A program made the position numbers and the translations under genes. DNA of 64,000 nucleotides from Cupriavidus taiwanensis LMG 19424 (GTDB lineage: Bacteria > Pseudomonadota > Gammaproteobacteria > Burkholderiales > Burkholderiaceae), in NCBI RefSeq assembly GCF_000069785.1, contig NC_010530.1, forward strand, positions 2,226,001 through 2,290,000, given 5' to 3'. This document shows, in pieces, positions 1-9,338 of the stretch (within the stretch, counting starts at the first letter, position 1; each line of letters begins with the position of its first letter). The notes below the pieces were generated by a model. That model did not search any database and was not told the origin of the DNA. It saw nothing but the letters and a program-made list of their open reading frames with translations.

Positions 1-1178
<1,178 letters not shown>

Positions 1179-1252
1179 GCCCGCGCCCTCGCTGCGCCCA
1201 GGCGCGGCGAGGGCCGCCGGCGTCCCCGCGTTCCTTCATGGAGACATGCAGC

Positions 1253-1600
1253 ATGCGAACACAACGCGCGCTGGCGGCGCTGGTCGTCACGGGCTGCGCC
1301 AGCGCGCTCGCCGCGGCCGATGCGCCCGCGCCAGCGCGGCAGGCGCAACTGGCGCACTGGCTGCGCGATGACTGCGGCGCCTGCCACGGCATGACCTTGC
1401 GCGGCGGACTGGGCCCGCCCCTGACCCCCGCAGGCCTCGCCGGCAAGCCGCCTGACGGCCTCGCCGCCACCGTGCTGTACGGCCGGCCCGGCACGGCGAT
1501 GCCGCCCTGGCAACCTTTCATGACGCAGGATGAAGCCCGATGGCTGATCGATCGACTGCAGGCCGGCCAGCCGCCGGCCGTGACGCCGCAAGGCAACTGA
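1253..1600 (+). CDS. nirC: c-type cytochrome NirC
   Basis: Small periplasmic cytochrome (115 aa) of nir clusters, thought to deliver electrons to NirS or take part in d1-heme maturation. A signal peptide (about residues 1-22) is followed by one heme c site CGACH (Cys41, Cys44, His45) and a likely axial Met83 in GTAMPPW. I chose the ATG at 1253 because GGAGAC lies 8 bases upstream and the signal peptide starts there; an in-frame ATG at 1238 would add five residues. Its stop overlaps the nirF start (TGATG), so the two are translationally coupled. Confidence 0.88.
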   Translation: MRTQRALAALVVTGCASALAAADAPAPARQAQLAHWLRDDCGACHGMTLRGGLGPPLTPAGLAGKPPDGLAATVLYGRPGTAMPPWQPFMTQDEARWLIDRLQAGQPPAVTPQGN

Positions 1601-2775
1601 TGCGCAGGCTGGCCGCGGCGGCATGCGCTGCGCTCGTCGCCATGCTCGCTGCCGGTTGCGCCGGCATCGTGCGCGGCACCGGCGACCTGGGCGTGGTGGT
1701 CGAGCGCGCGGCGGGCCGGCTGCAGATCATCGAGACCACCGGCATGACGCGCCTGGCCACGGTCGAAGGGCTGGGCGACCTGTCCCATGCCAGCGTGGTG
1801 TTCTCGCGCGATGCACGCTACGCCTATGTGTTCGGCCGCGATGGCGGACTGACACGCGTGGACTTGCTCCGCGCCCGCATCACCCACCGCGTGCTGCAGG
1901 CCGGTAACAGCATCGGCGGCGCCATCTCGCAGGATGGCCGCGTGGTCGCCGCGCAGAACTATGCGCCGGGCGGCATCCGGCTGTTCGACGCGCAGACGCT
2001 GGCGCCGCTGGCTGAGCTGCCGGCAATCGGCGTCGACGGGCGCCGCGCCAAGGTGGTCGGGCTGGCCGACCTGCCCGGCCGTCGCTTTGCCGCGAGCCTG
2101 TTCGAATCCGGCGAAATCTGGATCATCGACGCCAGCGATCCGCGCCAGCCGCGGGTAACGCGCCTGCCTGCCGGGCGCGAGCCTTACGACGGGCTGGTCA
2201 CGCCCGACGGCCGCTGGTACCTGGCCGGCCTGTTCGGTGAAGACGGCCTGGCGCTGGTCGACCTGTGGCAGGCGCCGCCGCAGGTGCGCCGCATCCTGTC
2301 CGGCTACGGGCGCGGCAACGCGCCCCTGCCGGTCTACAAGATGCCACACCTGCGCGGCTGGGCCATGGCGCAGGGCATGGCGTGGCTGCCGGCGATCGGG
2401 CGCCATGCAGTGCTGGTGGCCGACCCCGCCAACGGCTGGCGCGAAGCGGCGCGCGTGGCGCTGGCGGGCCAGCCGGTATTCGCCATGGCGCGGCCCGACG
2501 GGCGCCAGGTCTGGGTCAATTTCGCCTTCCCGCACAATGACACCGTGCAGGTGATCGATACCGCCACGCGCCAGGTGGTGCGCACGCTGCGCCCCTGCCG
2601 CGGCGTGCTGCACATGGAATTCACGCCCAAGGGCGAGGCGCTGTGGCTGTCCTGCCGCGACGATAACCGCGTCGAGGTCTACGACACCGCTACGCTGGAA
2701 CGCCTGGCCACGCTGCCCGCCGACAACCCCAGCGGCATCTTCTTTACCGCGCGCGCCCAGCGCTTCGGCATGTAG
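1600..2775 (+). CDS. nirF: Heme d1 biosynthesis protein NirF (lipoprotein)
   Basis: NirF acts in a late step of heme d1 synthesis in the periplasm; its exact reaction is still debated. The 391-aa product is related to the d1-binding propeller of NirS but lacks the cytochrome c domain. It starts with a lipoprotein signal, MRRLAAAAC...LAAGC, with the lipobox Cys near residue 20, so it is probably anchored to the membrane, as reported for the Pseudomonas aeruginosa protein. The start at 1600 overlaps the nirC stop codon. An upstream in-frame start at 1540 would lie inside nirC and place residues before the lipoprotein signal, so I reject it. Confidence 0.93.
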   Translation: MRRLAAAACAALVAMLAAGCAGIVRGTGDLGVVVERAAGRLQIIETTGMTRLATVEGLGDLSHASVVFSRDARYAYVFGRDGGLTRVDLLRARITHRVLQAGNSIGGAISQDGRVVAAQNYAPGGIRLFDAQTLAPLAELPAIGVDGRRAKVVGLADLPGRRFAASLFESGEIWIIDASDPRQPRVTRLPAGREPYDGLVTPDGRWYLAGLFGEDGLALVDLWQAPPQVRRILSGYGRGNAPLPVYKMPHLRGWAMAQGMAWLPAIGRHAVLVADPANGWREAARVALAGQPVFAMARPDGRQVWVNFAFPHNDTVQVIDTATRQVVRTLRPCRGVLHMEFTPKGEALWLSCRDDNRVEVYDTATLERLATLPADNPSGIFFTARAQRFGM

Positions 2776-2784
2776 GGGCACGCC

Positions 2785-3771
2785 ATGTTCGACGAGCAAG
2801 CCCTCTACGACCAGCTGCAGCGCGGCTTCCCGCTGCAGCCGCGGCCCTACCAGGCGCTGGCCGCGAAAGCGGGACTGTGCGAGCAGGCGCTGCTGAGCCT
2901 GCTGGCGCGCGATCTCGGCACCGGACGCATCAGCCGCGTCGGCGCGGTGTTCGCGCCGAACGTGATCGGCGTCAGCACGCTGGGCGCCTTGTCGGTGCCG
3001 CCGGCGCAGCTGGACCGCGTCGCGGCGCGCGTCAGCGCCTGCGCGGCGGTCAGCCACAACTACGCGCGCAGCGGCCATCGGTACAACCTGTGGTTTGTCG
3101 CGGGCGCGCGCGAGCGCGTCATGCTCGATGCCACGCTGGCGTCGATCGGCGATCTGACCGGCCTGCCGCCACTGGACCTGCCGATGGCGCGTGAGTACCA
3201 CATCGACCTTGGTTTTCCGCTGGTGCGCCAGCCCGGCGCCCGTCCGCGCCGGACGCCGCTGGCCGTGCGTGCCGCGGCGGTTGCGCTGGACGACGATGAC
3301 TGGCGCCTGGTCGCCGCGCTGGAAGCGGGCCTGCCGCTGACACCGCGCCCCTTCCACGCGCTTGCCAGGCAGGCGCGCCTGGGCGTGCCGCAGGTGCTCG
3401 AGCGACTGGCGCAATGGTCGGCGCAAGGCGTGATCCGGCGCCTGGGGGTGGTGCTGCGCCACGGGCGCTTTGGCTACCGCCACAACGCCATGTGCGTCTG
3501 GGACGTGCCGGATGCCCACGTCGACGCCGTCGGCATGCGGCTGGCGCGGCAGCCGCGCGTGACCCTGTGCTACCGCCGCGAGCGCCGGCTGCCAGACTGG
3601 CCTTACAACCTGTTCGCGATGATCCATGCCCGCAGCGCGCAGGACTTGCAGCCCGCGCTGGCACAGGTACGCGCCGCCGCCGGGCTGAAGCAGGTGCCGG
3701 GCTCGGTGCTGGTCGGCACGCACTGCTACAAGCAGCGCGGCACGCGCTACGCCATCCAGGTGCCGGCATGA
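2785..3771 (+). CDS. nirDL: Siroheme decarboxylase NirDL (fused NirD and NirL)
   Basis: Cytoplasmic siroheme decarboxylase subunit converting siroheme to 12,18-didecarboxysiroheme on the way to heme d1. The 328-aa protein contains two AsnC/Lrp-like halves: residues about 1-150 (with SHNYARSGHRYNLWF) and about 165-325 (with RHNAMCVWDVP and a CYRRERRLPDWPYNLFAM segment). Each half corresponds to the separate NirD and NirL of pseudomonads, so this is the natural fusion known from several denitrifiers. It overlaps nirG by ATGA, and NirG and NirH follow as further paralogues of the same complex. Confidence 0.92.
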   Translation: MFDEQALYDQLQRGFPLQPRPYQALAAKAGLCEQALLSLLARDLGTGRISRVGAVFAPNVIGVSTLGALSVPPAQLDRVAARVSACAAVSHNYARSGHRYNLWFVAGARERVMLDATLASIGDLTGLPPLDLPMAREYHIDLGFPLVRQPGARPRRTPLAVRAAAVALDDDDWRLVAALEAGLPLTPRPFHALARQARLGVPQVLERLAQWSAQGVIRRLGVVLRHGRFGYRHNAMCVWDVPDAHVDAVGMRLARQPRVTLCYRRERRLPDWPYNLFAMIHARSAQDLQPALAQVRAAAGLKQVPGSVLVGTHCYKQRGTRYAIQVPA

Positions 3772-4256
3772 ACGGCGCCGCGTCCTGCGACGTCACCGAT
3801 CCGCACGAACCGCTCGATCCGCTCGACCGCCGCATCGTCAACGCCCTGCAGCGCGGACTGCCGCTGGTACCGCGCCCGTACGCCGAAGCGGCCGCGGCGC
3901 TCGGCATCAGCGAGGCCGTGCTGCTTGAGCGGCTGCGCGCGCTGCTGGCCGTGGGTGTGCTGACCCGCTTCGGCCCGCTGTACCAGGTCGAGCGCGCGGG
4001 CGGGCGCTTCGTGCTGTGCGCCTGCCATGCGCCGGCAGCGCGGCTGGAAGCGGTCATCGCCGCCATCAACGCCCGCCCCGAGGTCGCACACCACTATGCG
4101 CGCACCCACCACCTGAACCTGTGGTTCGTGCTGGCGGTGGCGCGGCCGGAGCAGGTCGCGCCGGTGCTTGCGCGCATCGCCGCCGCGGCCGGGGTCGAGG
4201 TGTTGCCGTTTCCCAAGGAACGCGAGTTCTTCGTCAACCTCTATCTGCCCGCCTGA
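3768..4256 (+). CDS. nirG: Siroheme decarboxylase subunit NirG
   Basis: A 162-aa AsnC-like paralogue of NirD/NirL/NirH, part of the siroheme decarboxylase system of heme d1 synthesis. It shows the family pattern: an N-terminal helix-turn-helix-like segment (LQRGLPLVPRPYAEAAAALG), then VAHHYARTHHLNLWFVLA with the conserved His/Tyr/Arg positions. Start at 3768 overlaps the nirDL stop (ATGA) and its end overlaps nirH (TGATG). The order D-L-G-H and the pairing with nirH support NirG over the other paralogue names. Confidence 0.88.
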   Translation: MNGAASCDVTDPHEPLDPLDRRIVNALQRGLPLVPRPYAEAAAALGISEAVLLERLRALLAVGVLTRFGPLYQVERAGGRFVLCACHAPAARLEAVIAAINARPEVAHHYARTHHLNLWFVLAVARPEQVAPVLARIAAAAGVEVLPFPKEREFFVNLYLPA

Positions 4257-4798
4257 TGCCCGACGCCGCCGACGCTGCCGATCCCACTGACCTGGCGCTG
4301 ATGCGCGCCACCCAGGCCGGCCTGCCGCTGGTATCGGCGCCGTACGCCGCGGTCGCCGCGGAACTGGGCCTGACCGAGGCTGAAGTCATCGCACGGCTGG
4401 CGGCGATGCAGGCGCGCGGCGTGCTGCGCCGCATCGCCGCAGTGCCCAACCATTACCGGCTCGGCTGGCGCGCCAACGGCATGACCGTGTGGGACGTCGA
4501 CGATGCCCGCATCGACGCGCTGGGCGCGCGCGTCGGCGCCCTGCCCTTCGTCAGCCATTGCTATCGCCGTCCGCGCCGTTTGCCGCACTGGCCCTACAAC
4601 CTGTTCGCGATGGTCCACGCGCGCTCGCGGGAAGACGCCGCGCCCCACATCGCCGCGATCGCGGCACTGCTGGGCGACGCCTGCCGCGCGCACGACGTGC
4701 TGTGGTCCACGCGCGTGCTGAAGAAGACCGGGCTGCGGCTGCCGCCGTCCGGCGCGCCCGCCAGCCATGAACCCACTCTGGACCAAAACACCCGATAG
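4256..4798 (+). CDS. nirH: Siroheme decarboxylase subunit NirH
   Basis: A 180-aa AsnC-like member of the NirDLGH family. It is closest in pattern to the second half of NirDL: both have RANGMTVWDV/RHNAMCVWDV and CYRRPRRLPHWPYNLFAM-like segments. The start overlaps the nirG stop (TGATG at 4254-4258). The C-terminal about 20 residues are polar and unlikely to be part of the fold. It lies 12 bases before nirJ, in the same operon. Confidence 0.88.
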   Translation: MPDAADAADPTDLALMRATQAGLPLVSAPYAAVAAELGLTEAEVIARLAAMQARGVLRRIAAVPNHYRLGWRANGMTVWDVDDARIDALGARVGALPFVSHCYRRPRRLPHWPYNLFAMVHARSREDAAPHIAAIAALLGDACRAHDVLWSTRVLKKTGLRLPPSGAPASHEPTLDQNTR

Positions 4799-4810
4799 GG
4801 AGCCCCACCC

Positions 4811-5974
4811 ATGTTCCGCCTGTCCCGCTTCATGGAAGCCCTGCGCGATGACGGCCCGGTGCCGCCACCGCGCCAGCCCGCTGGCCCGGTGGTGATCTGG
4901 AACCTGATCCGCCGCTGCAACCTGAACTGCCGGCATTGCTACGCCACCTCGGCCGATACCGACTTCAAGGGCGAGCTCGACACCGCCGAAGCGCTGGCCG
5001 TGCTCGGCCAGCTGCGCGAGGCGCGCGTGCCGGCGCTGATCCTGTCCGGCGGCGAGCCGCTGCTGCGGCCGGACCTGTACCAGATTGCCGGACACGCGCG
5101 CGCGCTCGGCTTCCACCTGTCGCTGTCGTCTAACGGCACGCTGCTCGATGCCGGCCATGCGGCGCGGCTGGCGGCGGCGGGCTTCGACTACGTCGGCGTC
5201 AGCCTCGACGGCCTGCCCGCCACGCATGACCGCTTCCGCCGCAGCGACGGTGCCTTCGCGCAGGCACTGGCGGGCCTGCGCGCGGCACGCGCGGCCGGCC
5301 TGCGCGTGGGAGTGCGCATGACGCTGACCGAAGCGAACGCGGCGCAGCTGCCCGAGCTGGTGGGGCTGGCCGAGCGCGAGGGCATCGACAAGTTCTACCT
5401 GTCGCACTTCAACTATGCCGGGCGCGCACGCAGCCACCGCGCCGACGACGCGCGCCACGCCCACACCCGCGCCGCACTGGACTGGCTGTTCGACCACGTC
5501 TGGCAGCGCGCGCGCCAGGGACATGCGGGCGACTTCGTCACCGGCAACAACGATGCCGACGGCGTGTACCTGCTGTACTGGATCGCCAGCCGCTTCCCGC
5601 ACCGCGTCGCCGACATGCGCCGGCGGCTGGAGCGCTGGGGCGGCAACGCCACCGGCGTCGGCGTGGCCAATATCGACAACCTCGGCAACGTCCATCCCGA
5701 TACGATGTGGTGGCACGTAACACTGGGCAACGTGCGCCAACGGCCGTTCGGCGAGATCTGGGCCGACCGCGCCGACCCGCTGATGGCGGGCCTGGCCAGC
5801 ACGCCGCGCCCGCTGCAGGGACGCTGCGCGGGCTGCGCGCATCGCGCCATCTGCAACGGCAACACGCGCGTGCGCGCCTTTGCGCTGACGGGCAACCCGT
5901 GGGCCGAAGACCCTGGGTGCTACCTGAGCGATGCCGAGATCGCGCGCGCGCCGGATGCGGAGGTCACGGCATGA
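4811..5974 (+). CDS. nirJ: Radical SAM heme d1 biosynthesis protein NirJ
   Basis: Cytoplasmic radical SAM enzyme that removes the two propionate side chains of didecarboxysiroheme and leaves the oxo groups of heme d1. The 387-aa protein has the CX3CX2C cluster motif (Cys36, Cys40, Cys43 in CNLNCRHCYA), the GGEPL motif of the SAM site, and a C-terminal SPASM-like auxiliary cluster region with Cys339, Cys342, Cys348 and Cys370. Its stop overlaps the nirN start (ATGA), as elsewhere in this operon. Confidence 0.95.
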   Translation: MFRLSRFMEALRDDGPVPPPRQPAGPVVIWNLIRRCNLNCRHCYATSADTDFKGELDTAEALAVLGQLREARVPALILSGGEPLLRPDLYQIAGHARALGFHLSLSSNGTLLDAGHAARLAAAGFDYVGVSLDGLPATHDRFRRSDGAFAQALAGLRAARAAGLRVGVRMTLTEANAAQLPELVGLAEREGIDKFYLSHFNYAGRARSHRADDARHAHTRAALDWLFDHVWQRARQGHAGDFVTGNNDADGVYLLYWIASRFPHRVADMRRRLERWGGNATGVGVANIDNLGNVHPDTMWWHVTLGNVRQRPFGEIWADRADPLMAGLASTPRPLQGRCAGCAHRAICNGNTRVRAFALTGNPWAEDPGCYLSDAEIARAPDAEVTA

Positions 5975-7470
5975 CGGCGCTGATCCGATGGCTGGGCATG
6001 CTGGTGCTGGCCTGCTTCGCGCAAGCTGCAACGGCCGCCGACCCGGCTGCACTCTACGGCCAGCACTGCGCCGCCTGCCACGGCGCCGACCGCCTCGGCG
6101 GCATGGGGCCCGCGCTGCTGCCCGAGAGCCTGGAGCGCCTGCGCGACAGCGAACTCGATACCGTGCTGCGCGACGGCCGTGCCGCGACGCAGATGCCGGC
6201 CTTTGGCGCTACGCTGGCGCCGCCGGATCTGCATGGGCTGGCACGCTGGCTGCGCTCGGCGCCCGCCGACGCGCCGCAATGGAGCGCCGACGCGATCCGC
6301 GCCAGCCACGTCGTCACGCACGCGCCCGGCACGCTGCCGGCGCGCCCTGCGTTCAGCGCCGACCCGCAGAACCTGTTCGTGGTGGTCGAGGCCGGCAGCC
6401 ATCACATGACCGTGCTCGACGGCGACCGGCTGGCACCGGTCCATCGCTTTGCCACGCGCTTCGCCTTGCATGGCGGGCCCAAGTTCAGCCGTGACGGCCG
6501 CTATGTCTACATGGCCAGCCGCGACGGCTGGGTCAGCAAGTACGACCTGTGGAACCTGGCCTATGTCGCCGAGATCCGCGTCGGCATCAACACGCGCAAC
6601 GTGGCCGTCAGCGACGACGGGCGCTGGGTGCTGGCAGGCAACACGCTGCCGCGCACGCTGGTGCTGCTGCATGCCGAAGACCTGTCGGTGGCGCGGGTGA
6701 TCGACGTCAGGGGCCGCAATGGCGATGCCTCGCGGGTATCGGCGGTCTACGACGCCGCACCGCGCCACAGCTTTATCGCGGCGCTGAAGGACATTGCCGA
6801 GGTCTGGGAGATCCCGTATGCCGACGCCGCCGGCAGGCCGCTGGCATCGCTGGCGCCGCGTGCGATCGTGCTGGACGATGTGCTCGACGACTTCTTCTTC
6901 GACCAGCCCTACCGCCACATCCTCGGCGCGTCGCGCGGCGGCGGCGGACAGGTGATCGACCTCGACCAGCGCCGCAAGGTGGCTTCGCTGGCGCTTGGCG
7001 GCATGCCGCATCTCGGCAGCGGCATCACCTGGCAGCGCGATGGCCGTGAGGTGATGGCGTCGCCCGACCTCGGCCAGGGGCGCATCACGGTGATCGACAT
7101 GCAGGACTGGCACACGGTCACCACCGTTCCGACCAACGGCCCCGGCTTCTTCCTGCGCAGCCATGAGCGCACGCCCTACGCCTGGGCCGACGCCATGATG
7201 AGCCCCCGGCGCGACACCTTGCAGGTCATCGACAAGCAAAGCCTGCGCGTGGTCGGCAGCGTCACGCCCAGCCCTGGCCGCACCGCCGCGCATGTCGAGT
7301 TCACGCGCGACGGGCGCTACGCGCTGGTCAGCCTGATGGAGCGCGACGGTGCGATCGTTATCTACGACGCCGCCACGCTGCAGGAAGTGAAGCGCATCCC
7401 GATGGACAAGCCTATCGGCAAGTACAACGTCTTCAACAAGACCACGCGCTCGGCCGGCACCAGCCACTGA
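5971..7470 (+). CDS. nirN: Dihydro-heme d1 dehydrogenase NirN
   Basis: Periplasmic NirS paralogue that catalyses the last step of heme d1 synthesis, dehydrogenation of dihydro-heme d1, and hands the cofactor to NirS. The 499-aa protein has a signal peptide (about 1-22, ending AATAA), one c-heme site CAACH (Cys33, Cys36, His37) and a C-terminal d1-type propeller with ALHGGPKFSRDGRYVYMAS and AHVEFTRDGRYALVS blades. The start at 5971 overlaps the nirJ stop; a longer in-frame start at 5707 lies inside nirJ and is not credible. Confidence 0.93.
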   Translation: MTALIRWLGMLVLACFAQAATAADPAALYGQHCAACHGADRLGGMGPALLPESLERLRDSELDTVLRDGRAATQMPAFGATLAPPDLHGLARWLRSAPADAPQWSADAIRASHVVTHAPGTLPARPAFSADPQNLFVVVEAGSHHMTVLDGDRLAPVHRFATRFALHGGPKFSRDGRYVYMASRDGWVSKYDLWNLAYVAEIRVGINTRNVAVSDDGRWVLAGNTLPRTLVLLHAEDLSVARVIDVRGRNGDASRVSAVYDAAPRHSFIAALKDIAEVWEIPYADAAGRPLASLAPRAIVLDDVLDDFFFDQPYRHILGASRGGGGQVIDLDQRRKVASLALGGMPHLGSGITWQRDGREVMASPDLGQGRITVIDMQDWHTVTTVPTNGPGFFLRSHERTPYAWADAMMSPRRDTLQVIDKQSLRVVGSVTPSPGRTAAHVEFTRDGRYALVSLMERDGAIVIYDAATLQEVKRIPMDKPIGKYNVFNKTTRSAGTSH

Positions 7471-7503
7471 GCGCGTGGCGCGATCCCATTGCAGGAGTCC
7501 AAC

Positions 7504-8262
7504 ATGCAAGCACCGCTGAAGCCCGGCAAGGTATGGCTGGTCGGCGTCGGTCCCGGCAGCCCGGACCTGGTCACGGTACGCGCCATGCGCGCGCTGGCCG
7601 CGGCCGAGGTGTGGCTGGTCGATGACCTGGTGTCGCCGGAAATGGCCGGCTACGCCAGCCCCGGCACCCATGTGGAGTGGGTCGGCAAGCGTGGCGGGCG
7701 CTGCTCGGTGAGCCAGCAGCGCATCCAGCAGCTGACGCTGCAGCACGCGTTGGCCGGCCGCACGGTGGCGCGCGTCAAGGGCGGCGATCCGCTGCTGTTC
7801 GGGCGCGGCGGCGAAGAAGCCGCCTTCCTGCGCGCGCATGACGTGCCGGTGGAAGTGGTCAACGGCATCAGCAGCGGCATGGCGGCGGCGCAGGTGCTGG
7901 GCATCCCGCTGACCCACCGCGCCCACTGCCACGGCGTGACCTTCGTCACCGCACACACCAGCGCACACGGCTCGCCGGACTGGGACGCGCTGGTGCGCGG
8001 CAGCACCACGCTGGTCATCTACATGGGCATGAGCCGGCTCGCGGCGATCCGCGACGGGCTGCTGAGGGCCGGCATGGGCGCAGACACGCCGGCGGCGGTG
8101 GTGATGCATGCCGGCAGAACTGAACAGCGGTCGTGGCTCGGCACGGTGCAGTCGCTGCCCGAAGCGTTGGCCACAGGACTGGCCAGCCCCGCGGTGGTAC
8201 TGGTGGGCGGCGTGGTGGCGGAGGCGACGCCGCTTGCCATGGCGCAAGACATGGCCGCATAG
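7504..8262 (+). CDS. nirE: Uroporphyrinogen-III C-methyltransferase NirE
   Basis: SAM-dependent methyltransferase producing precorrin-2, the entry step into siroheme and heme d1. The 252-aa protein has the family signatures VGVGPGSPDLVTVRA at the N terminus and VKGGDPLLFGRGGEE. I chose the ATG at 7504 because AGGAG sits at 7493-7497; a TTG in the same frame at 7489 overlaps that site. It is the last gene of the nir operon, 33 bases after nirN, and faces the DUF4410 gene on the other strand. Confidence 0.93.
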   Translation: MQAPLKPGKVWLVGVGPGSPDLVTVRAMRALAAAEVWLVDDLVSPEMAGYASPGTHVEWVGKRGGRCSVSQQRIQQLTLQHALAGRTVARVKGGDPLLFGRGGEEAAFLRAHDVPVEVVNGISSGMAAAQVLGIPLTHRAHCHGVTFVTAHTSAHGSPDWDALVRGSTTLVIYMGMSRLAAIRDGLLRAGMGADTPAAVVMHAGRTEQRSWLGTVQSLPEALATGLASPAVVLVGGVVAEATPLAMAQDMAA

Positions 8263-8281
8263 CCCTGTTCGAAGGCCGCGG

Positions 8282-8325
8282 GTTTTGCCTCTCCTCGCGC
8301 GCACGTGCGAGAAAGGAGCAAACCA
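8282..8325. terminator. Imperfect inverted repeat between convergent nirE and DUF4410 gene
   Basis: GGTTTTGCC at the left and GGAGCAAACC at the right enclose CTCGC-N8-GCGAG, giving a long imperfect hairpin in the gap between two convergent genes. There is no clear T-run on either strand, so termination function is only a guess from position. Confidence 0.25.
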
Positions 8326-8330
8326 CAGGC

Positions 8331-9095
8331 TTATCGGGCCGCCGCGGCAGTCAGCCAGCCTTCTTCGGTGCTCGCGGCTGCGACCTGGCTGGCAATCGCG
8401 TAGCCCAGCCGCGTCGCATCGGCATAGACCGAGTCGCGCGTCATTGCCGTGGCGCCGTGCACGCCGGCGCCAGCGGCTGCGGCCATTGCTACATGCCCGG
8501 CCACGGCACCGATGCCGGCGGCTTCCGCCACGCCCGGGACATGGCCCGAATCCGCGCTGGCCACAAAGCTCTGCAGCGGGCCCGGCGCGCCGTTAGCGGG
8601 CTGGTACGAGATGCGCACGTCGGCGCCGACTTCGCTCTTGCCCGCACCCAGGCCGATCAGCAGGCGGCGGCGGCCGCTGCCTTCATCGATCTTGCGGAAA
8701 TCGCCCTCGACGATCAGCGCGTTGGCACCAGCCGGCGCCGGCGCATCGGAACGCACCGCGTTCAGGCCCATGCCGCGCAGTTCGCGCACGATCTCGTTGG
8801 CGACCTGCTCGCGCGCTTCGGCGGCGGTCTGGCCTTGCGCGCGGGCCGACGAGCCGCCAGTGGCCATCATCCTGACCTTCTGCGCCAGGCCGCCGTCAAG
8901 CTTCACCTGCCCGGCATCGGCGTCGAACGCGTGGACGTAGATCACGTCGGCGTGCACGACCTGCATCAGGCCCACCTGGTTGATGCCGGTGACACCGGCG
9001 TTGGCGCAGCCGGCGCCGAGCACGGCGGTGGCGGCGAGTGCGGCGATGGTCAGGCGCCTGGTTTGCCTGGCGATGGTCTGGAGAGCGTTGCGCAT
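8331..9095 (-). CDS. DUF4410 domain lipoprotein
   Basis: Secreted lipoprotein of unknown function, 254 aa. The N terminus MRNALQTIARQTRRLTIAAL...LGAGC carries a lipobox Cys near residue 29. The central part (DVIYVHAFDADAGQVKLDGG, then about 100 residues of alpha/beta character with ANALIVEGDFRKIDEGSGRRRLLIGLGAGKSEV) is typical of DUF4410 proteins. The gene stands alone, 243 bases downstream of the end of the histidine kinase gene. A 34-base element shared with the promoter region at about 12930 lies upstream (9276-9309). Confidence 0.75.
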   Translation of the reverse strand: MRNALQTIARQTRRLTIAALAATAVLGAGCANAGVTGINQVGLMQVVHADVIYVHAFDADAGQVKLDGGLAQKVRMMATGGSSARAQGQTAAEAREQVANEIVRELRGMGLNAVRSDAPAPAGANALIVEGDFRKIDEGSGRRRLLIGLGAGKSEVGADVRISYQPANGAPGPLQSFVASADSGHVPGVAEAAGIGAVAGHVAMAAAAGAGVHGATAMTRDSVYADATRLGYAIASQVAAASTEEGWLTAAAAR

Positions 9096-9275
9096 ATCGT
9101 TTCCTTTGGGTTGGCGAGTGGTGCCGTCAGTGGTTTGTAAAAGCTGTCACCGACATCGTTGCATCAGGGGATCGCAAACCATCGGGAGCTTCTCGCCGCG
9201 TTGCCTGCTTCGGTGTTGCCGAGTGTGTTGCCGTTCGGCATCGCGGTGACGGAAGTATGGGAACAAGCCGCGCGC

Positions 9276-9309
9276 AGCGCCATGCGGGAATTATTTCGCG
9301 CCATGTCAC
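9276..9309 (-). promoter_or_regulatory. Shared AT-rich element, copy 1
   Basis: Read on the minus strand this is TGACAT, two bases, then GCGAAATAATT, CCCG, and ATGGCGC. It matches the plus-strand segment at 12930-12966 at about 30 of 36 positions. Both copies point toward a downstream gene (DUF4410 here, the fatty acid hydroxylase there). It could be a promoter or an operator; no known consensus was recognised. Confidence 0.4.
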
Positions 9310-9338
9310 GGCGCGGCGGGGTGCGGCGAGGTGCAGCG

